From Caryophanales bacterium (GTDB lineage Bacteria > Bacillota_I > Bacilli_A > RFN20 > CAG-826), in contig JAQYER010000098.1 in assembly GCA_028723545.1 (NCBI GenBank), positions 1 through 5,932 on the forward strand: a DNA stretch of 5,932 nt, given 5' to 3'. Both the position numbers and the translations under genes were made by a program. Each line of letters starts with the position of its first letter. The stretch's first letter is position 1. The notes under the pieces were generated by a model, which saw only the letters and a list, made by a program, of their open reading frames with translations, did not search any database and was not told the DNA's origin. This document shows, in pieces, positions 1 to 5,932 of the stretch.

Positions 1-1
1 T

Positions 2-604
2 TTCACTTTCGCGTTACTTATTATTTATGTTGGTTTTTCCACTATTCTTGGAACGATTTTTGGTAAAGGATTTTTCCCAAATTATTCTGGTGAAGAAGAA
101 TATATTAAAGAAATGATTAAAAGCCAAACACTCGATTCAGCAACACTTGTTCGTTTTGTCATTATTGGCTTATTAAGTTATGTTACTATTACATCGTTTG
201 CTGTTTTTATTGGAACATTATTAAGAAATATTGGACCATCAATTCCTTTAATTATTATTCCATTGGTTTTATTATCATTAGTAGCATTATATATTTATGT
301 TGGCGCATCTTATTATTATGACAATATTGAAAGTGCGAAAGAATATTTAGAAATCGGAAATAATGAAATGTACAATTATTATATGGAAATGGCTAATTCA
401 TATGAATCATACGTTGGAATTGATAATGCGTTACAAATTTTTGATCCATTTTATATTTATGGAATGATTATGAACACAACATTTGGTGAACATATTCAAA
501 TTTCATCTCCATTATTTACTAAACAAGTTCTCTCAAATATTTGTTATTCTGGACTATTTTCATTCTTTGGAGCGCTTATTTTTACTCATAGGGACTTAAA
601 ATAA
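2..604 (+). CDS. ABC-2-type transporter permease, C-terminal part (5' end outside window)
   Basis: The frame is open from base 2, so this is the last 200 residues of a longer gene. An internal ATG at 113 is not the start, because the open frame and a membrane segment lie before it. Hydrophobic stretches are visible at about residues 1-20, 50-74, 79-100 and 175-194. Between the last two lies a polar, Tyr/Glu/Asn-rich loop of about 70 residues (103-174), probably extracytoplasmic. The protein ends in GALIFTHRDLK, like the short F-x-x-R-D-[LI] tail common at the C-terminus of ABC-2 permeases. Such proteins pair with a separate ATPase subunit, usually encoded next door, and move drugs, lipids, peptides or glycans, mostly outward. 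The substrate cannot be read from the sequence. The stop (TAA) is 2 bases before the GH31 start, so the two genes are probably co-transcribed. The family call rests on topology and the tail motif, not on a full-length match. Confidence 0.72.
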   Translation, partial: FTFALLIIYVGFSTILGTIFGKGFFPNYSGEEEYIKEMIKSQTLDSATLVRFVIIGLLSYVTITSFAVFIGTLLRNIGPSIPLIIIPLVLLSLVALYIYVGASYYYDNIESAKEYLEIGNNEMYNYYMEMANSYESYVGIDNALQIFDPFYIYGMIMNTTFGEHIQISSPLFTKQVLSNICYSGLFSFFGALIFTHRDLK

Positions 605-606
605 TT

Positions 607-2565
607 ATGGTTTATAAATTTCAATTTGGTCATCCTTTTTTTACGGATGCAGTTATATTAGAAAAAAATATCGATAATTTACAATTATTGACTAATTTAA
701 AATATCAAACAATTAACGATGAAATCGTTTTTGAATATCCATTAAACAATAATCAAATCGTTTATGGATTAGGTGAAACAATGCGTGGAATTAATAAATA
801 TGGCCACCGATATGTTTTTTATAATACCGATAATGGCAATCATGTCGATTGTATGGAATCACTTTATGGCGCGCATAATTTCATCATTTTTGATAATCAA
901 AAAGAAGGATATTTCTTTGACACTCCTGGAAAAATTATTTTTGATATAGGAAAAGCAAATAAAAATAAAGCAATTATTACTTCTAATAATAATTTATATT
1001 TATATAAAATAACCGGGGAATCTACAAAAGATATCATTAATCAATTCCTTGAAATTATTGGTCCAAGTTATATCCCACCACTATGGGCATTTGGATTTGG
1101 ACAAAGTCGTTGGGGATATAAAAATCAAAAAGATATTGATGAAGTCATTAAAGGATATCAAGATAATAATTTGCCATTAGATTATATTTGTATGGATATC
1201 GATTATATGGATCGATATATTGATTTCACTATTGACGAAAATAAATTCCCAAATTTTAAAAATTATGTTGAACAAATTAAAAATAAAGGTATCCGTTTAG
1301 TGCCAATTATCGATGCCGGAATTAAAATTGAACCAGGAAATGTTACTTATGAAGAAGGAATTAAAAATGATTATTTCTGTCATAATGAGAAAGGTGAATT
1401 TTTTAAAGCCGCTGTATGGCCAGGATTAACACATTTGCCAGATTTTTCTCAAATCGAAGTGCAAAAATGGTTCGGTAATAAATATCAATGATTAACTGAC
1501 TGCGGCATTGAAGGATTTTGGAATGATATGAATGAACCTGCGATATTTTATAGTGAATATAACAAGCAAAATAAAGCTCAAGTTCAACATGCGTTCGCGA
1601 TTGGATTTCCTAATTTATCTAGATTATTTAAAATTAATCCTCCTGCCTATTTAGATTATGAAAAATTTTATCAAAATGTTGATGGTAAAATGGTTAAACA
1701 TTCACTAATTCATAATATTTATGGAGCGAATATGACTAAAGGCGCTTCAATTCAATTAAAAGAAATATTGAATAAGAGATTTTTATTATTTTCACGTTCA
1801 TCATATATTGGCTCTCATCGCTATGGAGGAATTTGGCTTGGCGATAACCATTCTTCTTGGAAAATGTTAAGACAAAATTTCTATCAAATGAGCAATATCA
1901 ATATGTGTGGATATTTATTTTCAGGCGCTGACCTAGGTGGATTTTCTCTTAATTGTTCAGAATCTTTATTAATTCGTTGGCTTTCTTTTGGTGTTTTCAC
2001 TCCTTTAATGAGAAATCACACGATGATTAAAACAAGAAGACAAGAATGTTATCAATATAAAAACATCAATGCTTTTAAAAACGTTCTTTCTTTAAGATAT
2101 CGATTAATTCCATATTTATATAGTGAATATGTTAAAGCAGTAATTAATCATAATGTGTTGTTCACTCCTTTACATGTCCAATATCCTAATGATGAAAAAT
2201 GCCAAAATATTGAAGATCAATTAATGTTTGGTGATGAATTAATGATCGCACCTATTATGCATAAAAATCAAAAAAGAAGACGTGTCTATCTTCCAGAAGA
2301 TATGGATTTAGTGTCATATAAAAATCAACAATTTACATTAATTAGTTATCTCAAAGGCGAACACATTATTGATGTTGATATTAACGAAGTATGTTTCTTT
2401 ATTAAAAATAATAAATGCATCATTATCGGTAAAGATGTTAATAACACGAAAGACATTGATTTAAATGATGTTTCATTACTCGGTAATGGTCAACAATATT
2501 ATCAATATTTAGATGATGGTGTTTCATTAAATATTAATGATGAATTGATATTGAGAACAAAATAA
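607..2565 (+). CDS. GH31 family alpha-glucosidase, interrupted by one in-frame TGA (probably read as Trp)
   Basis: This is a glycoside hydrolase family 31 enzyme that releases glucose from the non-reducing ends of alpha-glucosides. No signal peptide is visible, so it is probably cytoplasmic. Visible order: an N-terminal beta-sandwich (about 1-155) with YGLGE at 53-57, then a TIM barrel opened by PPLWAFGFGQSRWGY (157-171). The barrel holds DIDYM (197-201), WPG (271-273), the nucleophile Asp307 in WNDMNEP (305-311), Arg397, the acid/base Asp413 in GDN (412-414), GADLGGF (440-446) and RNH (469-471). A C-terminal beta region contains FGDELMIAPI and YLDDGVS. Total length is 652 residues, compact but normal for bacterial GH31. 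A TGA occupies codon 295 (1489-1491). The same frame continues without decay to TAA at 2563-2565, and both catalytic Asp residues lie after the TGA. The start at ATG 607 is preceded by only a weak purine stretch (GGGA at 591-594). The family call is secure; exact substrate (maltose, isomaltose or other) is not. Confidence 0.92.
1489..1491 (+). other. In-frame TGA codon inside GH31 gene, candidate Trp codon
   Basis: The codon lies between WFGNKYQ and LTDCGIEGFWNDMNEP. In this stretch GH31 enzymes, from memory, commonly carry an aromatic residue at this spot, so Trp fits. The frame is identical on both sides (the ATG at 1528 is exactly 307 codons from 607), so no frameshift is needed. Eight other Trp codons in the gene are TGG. 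Alternatives are a genuine nonsense mutation, a G-to-A sequencing or assembly error (TGG read as TGA), or suppression by a near-cognate tRNA. Confidence 0.75.
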
Positions 2566-2589
2566 TATTTAAATAAAATTCATAAAACG

Positions 2590-2631
2590 AAAAAGACAGT
2601 AGATTAATTGATATATCACTACTGTCTTTTT
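2590..2631. terminator. Bidirectional Rho-independent terminator between convergent genes
   Basis: The perfect 13-bp inverted repeat AAAAAGACAGTAG (2590-2602) and CTACTGTCTTTTT (2619-2631) flanks a 16-base loop that contains the small palindrome TGATATATCA (2609-2618). The core GACAGTAG/CTACTGTC stem is followed by a T-run on the plus strand. The A-run at 2590-2594 gives the same U-tract in the minus-strand transcript. It lies 24 bases after the GH31 stop and 18 bases after the stop of the minus-strand ATPase, so it can end both transcripts. Confidence 0.9.
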
Positions 2632-2652
2632 AAATTAATTATAAATTAATTA
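2631..2652. repeat. Two tandem copies of the 11-base unit TAAATTAATTA
   Basis: Copies lie at 2631-2641 and 2642-2652 and are identical. The first overlaps the last T of the terminator stem and the second includes the stop codon of the minus-strand ATPase gene (TTA at 2650-2652 on the plus strand). The unit is pure A/T in an AT-rich spacer, so slippage is the simplest origin and no function is implied. Confidence 0.7.
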
Positions 2653-5600
2653 TTTAATTTCTTTATATCGGTCAATGTATGAACGAGCTTTTTTGTTATC
2701 ATGCATTGTGACTAAGATTAAATCAACACTGTTGGCGAGATCTCGAATCTTTTCGCTTGGTGTAGATAAGATGGCTTGAAGTCCAAATGATTTAATTAAT
2801 GAAACAACTTCTTTAATACGAGTACTGTCCATCTTTGAGAAAGCTTCATCGAAGATAACTAAACGTAAAGTATTATTGTTCTTTTCATTTTTAACTCGAT
2901 ACATTTGGGCAAATGAAGCAAGAATTGAAATATAGAATGGAGTTTGTGTTTCACCACCAGATTGTTTCTTAAATGTTCTTGACAATGATGATTCGACTGC
3001 AAAATTACCACGTTTTACTAATAAATCGAAATTTAAATATGTTCGATAATCAGTGAATTTTTCAATATTTTGTAATATTTGAGCTTTTTGAACAGCGTCA
3101 TCGACATTACTTGAAGAAATTAAAGAGAATAATTCATCCATTACTGGTCCATATTGTTCAATAAAATCATTCGAACCTGATTGAGGATTTAATAATAATG
3201 GAGATGTAATCATGTTGTAATAATCAACAAAGTCTTTATTTGGAGTGACGATGAAACGATAAGAGTCTTTACCGAATTTAACATCTTTTAACGCTAAATT
3301 GAGTTCGTCAATTTGTGATTTAACAGTTTCAATTGATGTGCGTAATTTGTAAATAAAGTCATCTTTGAATTCTTTAATTGCGTTTTCGTGAGCGACTTTG
3401 ATTTTTTGTTCATAGGCTGGAAGTTGATATTCAGTAAGCATTTGAAGTTCATCATCGAATTCCTTATTAGAATTTTCATTTGTGGATTCATAATAAGCAT
3501 GATTTGCCGCGACATAAATCGAACGTAAATTGAATAATTTAGAACGGATTTGTCCAATGCGAATCGCTAAAGCTTTCTTTTGTTGTTCCGCTTCTAATTT
3601 AATTCTTTCAAGTGGCATATTAGCTTTGATGCGAGCGAATTGTGGTTCAGCAATTTCAACGATGAATTGTTCACTGTATTTATTAGATAATCCAGCTTTT
3701 AAATTATCGACTGCTTTAATTAAAGAAGGAATTGTTTGTTCTGCTAAAGTTTTAGATTGAGTTTCTAAAGCGCCTTGTTCTTTAATTAATTGTTCTTTAT
3801 GATTTGAAATTTCTTGAATATCAGCTTCAATTTGTTTGATTCTTTCATCAATTTCATTGACGTCTTGATATACTTTATTATCTTCATCAAGTGATTGTCT
3901 TTCTTTGATTAATGAATTTAATTCACTATTCATTGAATCGATAACTTGAACATAAATGTCACATTCGTTATTAGTCATCGCTTGACATAAGCTAATTCCG
4001 CGAATAACATCCACCATGGCTTTTAAGCAATTGACAATGTCTTTAGCGTTATTTTGTTCTTGTTTTTTATTTTCAAGAGCGTTTTCTCCTAAAACTGTTC
4101 CGATATATTCAGTATCCGCTAAACGTTTATTTAAATACCAAGTTGAATATGAACGATATCCAGTACAATCTGGAAGAAGACCACTACCGCATTCACGAGC
4201 TTCTTGGAATGTTTCACATTTGTAAATATTTCCTAATAAATAATTCGTGTACGCTCTAGCGCCTTCATGTTTTGTTGAAATAACAGTCGCAACACTATCT
4301 TCTTTAGCTCTAAAATCTTTTTCAATTAATTTCTCACTATCGACTAATGAAACACGAACGAAGTTTTTCGCAATAATTTGTTTTAAAATAGCGTCAGCTT
4401 CTTCAAAATATTCTTCGTTGACAAATAAATTGAATTTTTGAGCATATATTGCTACTTCAATTGCTTTAGTCCAACGTTTATCAACAATATCGACAAGATC
4501 ACAATAAATTTGAACTTTTGCGTCTTTATGTAGTTTAGATAATTCTCTTTCTAATTCATTTTTCACCGCAAGGAATTGAGCAGAGAATGGTTTTGAACCA
4601 CTTGACATACGAGAAATATCTTGATTGATTGTTGATAAATTAACATATGCATCTTCAAGACTATTTTCTAATAAAGATACAAACGTTCCCGCATCGCGAA
4701 CATAATTAGTTGATTGTTGTTGATATTGTTTTAATAAATCTTTACTAAGACAATTATCGTTAACAACTTGTTCAATATGAGTTATTGTTTTTAATAAATT
4801 ATGACTTTTTTCAAAGAAGGCAATGAAACGATTTTTTAAATTTTCATTTAAATAATCTTTTGGGAATGAATGCGCTAAATTGATGAAAGCATTAATGTTT
4901 GTTTTTAATGAGAAATTATATTTATTTAATGAACGGATAAGATTTTGATATGCCGCTTTAATATTATTAATCTTTGAATCAATCGCATCTTTTTGAGCAT
5001 TAAGGCTAACAGTTGATGAATAATTGTCTGATCCAATTTTTTCAGCAAGAAGTGCTTCTTTTTTTCTTTCAAGAGCGGAAATATCGTTTTTGTATTCATT
5101 AATAATTGAAATGATTTCTTCAATTCTAGAAGCATTTTCTTCAATTGTTCTTTTGTGTTTTTCAATTAAAACTAAATTTGATTCAGAATTAACTCTTTCT
5201 GCAAAATAATCATCTAATAAAGCATCTTGTTTAGCTTTTTGTAATGAATTGAATACTTCTTGAATTTCAATTAAAGATGTAATTTTGTCTTTAATTTTTC
5301 TTGATTCAATTTCCAATATTTTATATTGTTCAATATTTCTCTTCATTGGTTCAATATCAATTTTGAAATCGATATCGCAAACAAATTCAGTAATGAAACT
5401 TGAAATATTAGTAATTGGACTAAATGAAACAGCCTTTTTAAATAAAGAGAAATATTTATCAGGTAACGCTCCAAAAATATCTTTTAAGAAAATTTGATAT
5501 GCGACATTTGATTCAAAGAAGCGATATTCCCCACTTTGATAATTCTTTTTAACAAATTCAGTGAATTCTTTAATTGTGCATGGGCGTTCTTTTCCATTAT

Positions 5601-5932
5601 CAATTTTTGTAAAATCGTTATTTGGGAATGAATTATTGATGTAGAAGAATGAATGATCTTGGGTTTCATCTTCAAATACATCGAAGACAACACCTAATGT
5701 AAAACATGATTTTTTAACATCATCAAAAAATTGAAGAACGATATAACTTGAGAATCTTCCAGGACGAAGATAACTAACTTCACCATTAACGCTTTCTCCA
5801 GTATCACCTTTAAGATAGCTAATCAATGTACGAGCAGATTTATCATTCGCTGCTTTATTGAAATTACGACTTGTTGTGTCACCTAATAAAACAATTTGAA
5901 TCGCATCAATAATTGTTGATTTTCCAGTTCCG
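2650..5932 (-). CDS. jetC: SMC/MukB-like ATPase, JetC-type Wadjet motor candidate (N-terminus outside window)
   Basis: A coiled-coil ATPase of which 1093 residues are visible; the frame stays open to the window edge. A TTG at 5826 is not the start because the P-loop lies before it. Numbering from the edge: GTGKSTIIDAIQ (1-12) is the second half of Walker A; GDTTSRNFNKAANDK (17-31) and YLKGDTGES follow as in JetC/MukB-like heads. Coils run from about 200 to 335 and 650 to 885. A hinge-like block lies at about 480-610 (RWTKAIEVAI, EGARAYTNYLLG, LLPDCTGYRSY). The C-terminal head has IDELNLALKDVKF, signature SGGETQTPF (991-999), Walker B LVIFDE (1024-1029) and a SKMD D-loop. No CxxC zinc hook is present, which argues against Rad50/SbcC. 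In Wadjet systems such ATPases extrude DNA loops with JetA and JetB so that JetD can cut small circular plasmids. Those partners are not visible. Downstream is a terminator, not jetD. The SMC-like class is secure; JetC rather than another MukB-like paralogue is an inference. Confidence 0.72.
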   Translation of the reverse strand, partial: GTGKSTIIDAIQIVLLGDTTSRNFNKAANDKSARTLISYLKGDTGESVNGEVSYLRPGRFSSYIVLQFFDDVKKSCFTLGVVFDVFEDETQDHSFFYINNSFPNNDFTKIDNGKERPCTIKEFTEFVKKNYQSGEYRFFESNVAYQIFLKDIFGALPDKYFSLFKKAVSFSPITNISSFITEFVCDIDFKIDIEPMKRNIEQYKILEIESRKIKDKITSLIEIQEVFNSLQKAKQDALLDDYFAERVNSESNLVLIEKHKRTIEENASRIEEIISIINEYKNDISALERKKEALLAEKIGSDNYSSTVSLNAQKDAIDSKINNIKAAYQNLIRSLNKYNFSLKTNINAFINLAHSFPKDYLNENLKNRFIAFFEKSHNLLKTITHIEQVVNDNCLSKDLLKQYQQQSTNYVRDAGTFVSLLENSLEDAYVNLSTINQDISRMSSGSKPFSAQFLAVKNELERELSKLHKDAKVQIYCDLVDIVDKRWTKAIEVAIYAQKFNLFVNEEYFEEADAILKQIIAKNFVRVSLVDSEKLIEKDFRAKEDSVATVISTKHEGARAYTNYLLGNIYKCETFQEARECGSGLLPDCTGYRSYSTWYLNKRLADTEYIGTVLGENALENKKQEQNNAKDIVNCLKAMVDVIRGISLCQAMTNNECDIYVQVIDSMNSELNSLIKERQSLDEDNKVYQDVNEIDERIKQIEADIQEISNHKEQLIKEQGALETQSKTLAEQTIPSLIKAVDNLKAGLSNKYSEQFIVEIAEPQFARIKANMPLERIKLEAEQQKKALAIRIGQIRSKLFNLRSIYVAANHAYYESTNENSNKEFDDELQMLTEYQLPAYEQKIKVAHENAIKEFKDDFIYKLRTSIETVKSQIDELNLALKDVKFGKDSYRFIVTPNKDFVDYYNMITSPLLLNPQSGSNDFIEQYGPVMDELFSLISSSNVDDAVQKAQILQNIEKFTDYRTYLNFDLLVKRGNFAVESSLSRTFKKQSGGETQTPFYISILASFAQMYRVKNEKNNNTLRLVIFDEAFSKMDSTRIKEVVSLIKSFGLQAILSTPSEKIRDLANSVDLILVTMHDNKKARSYIDRYKEIK

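Noticed and set aside
1489..1491. TGA as a selenocysteine codon
   Set aside because: The site is a structural helix position before the GH31 nucleophile, not a redox site. GH31 enzymes are not known selenoproteins, and I saw no convincing stem-loop just after the codon.
1528..2565. A separate gene starting at ATG 1528
   Set aside because: It is in the same frame as the gene from 607, continues the GH31 barrel without a break, and would start one codon after the catalytic Asp. It is the second half of one gene.
2609..2618. Palindrome TGATATATCA as a regulator-binding site
   Set aside because: It sits in the loop of the terminator hairpin between two gene ends, away from any promoter, and such short AT palindromes are common at this base composition.
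3294..3557. Small minus-strand frame of 87 codons, and other short frames on both strands within 3294-5693
   Set aside because: All overlap the long conserved ATPase frame, have unusual composition and no recognisable motif. They are out-of-frame shadows of an AT-rich coding region.
5824..5826. TTG at 5826 as start of the minus-strand ATPase
   Set aside because: The frame stays open upstream and encodes GTGKSTIIDAIQ of the Walker A motif, which is essential. The real start lies beyond the window.
2650..5932. SbcC/Rad50 or housekeeping Smc as the identity of the ATPase
   Set aside because: There is no CxxC zinc hook in the centre of the coils. The head motifs (GDTTSRNFNKAANDK, SGGETQTPF, DEAFSKMD) fit MukB/JetC-type proteins better than Smc or SbcC.

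Overview
The window is AT-rich (roughly 30% G+C by eye) with tightly packed genes. Its proteins look like those of low-G+C Bacillota or Mollicutes-type bacteria, for example uncultured gut Bacilli/Mollicutes lineages. I cannot place it more precisely from sequence alone. All three genes end in TAA. One in-frame TGA sits where a Trp fits well, which hints at a lineage in which TGA can be read as Trp (translation table 4). However, 10 of the 11 Trp positions seen are TGG, so the genetic code is an open question.

Layout: bases 2-604 (+) are the 3' part of an ABC-2-type membrane permease. Two bases later, 607-2565 (+) encodes a GH31 alpha-glucosidase of 652 residues, interrupted only by the in-frame TGA at 1489-1491. 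That TGA lies 12 codons before the catalytic nucleophile Asp. Bases 2566-2649 are a short convergent intergenic region with a bidirectional hairpin terminator. Bases 2650-5932 (-) encode nearly all of a large SMC/MukB-like ATPase. It enters from the right edge, where the window cuts through its Walker A motif, and finishes with an ABC signature and Walker B.

The two plus-strand genes look like the end of one transcription unit: export or membrane transport followed by cytoplasmic alpha-glucoside hydrolysis. The minus-strand gene is the last gene of a separate operon. Its architecture (P-loop followed by a GDTTSRNFNKAANDK-type stretch, long coils, SMC-like hinge without a zinc hook, SGGETQTPF signature, VIFDEAFSKMD Walker B) best fits the JetC/MksB-type motor of Wadjet anti-plasmid systems. 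The genes expected upstream (JetA kleisin-like, JetB KITE-like) would lie beyond the right edge. The nuclease gene jetD, normally last in such operons, is not at its expected place: jetC is followed by a terminator and a convergent sugar gene.

The two points most worth following up are the meaning of the TGA inside a well-conserved enzyme and the apparent absence of jetD downstream of jetC. No RNA genes, CRISPR arrays, insertion sequences or attachment sites were seen.
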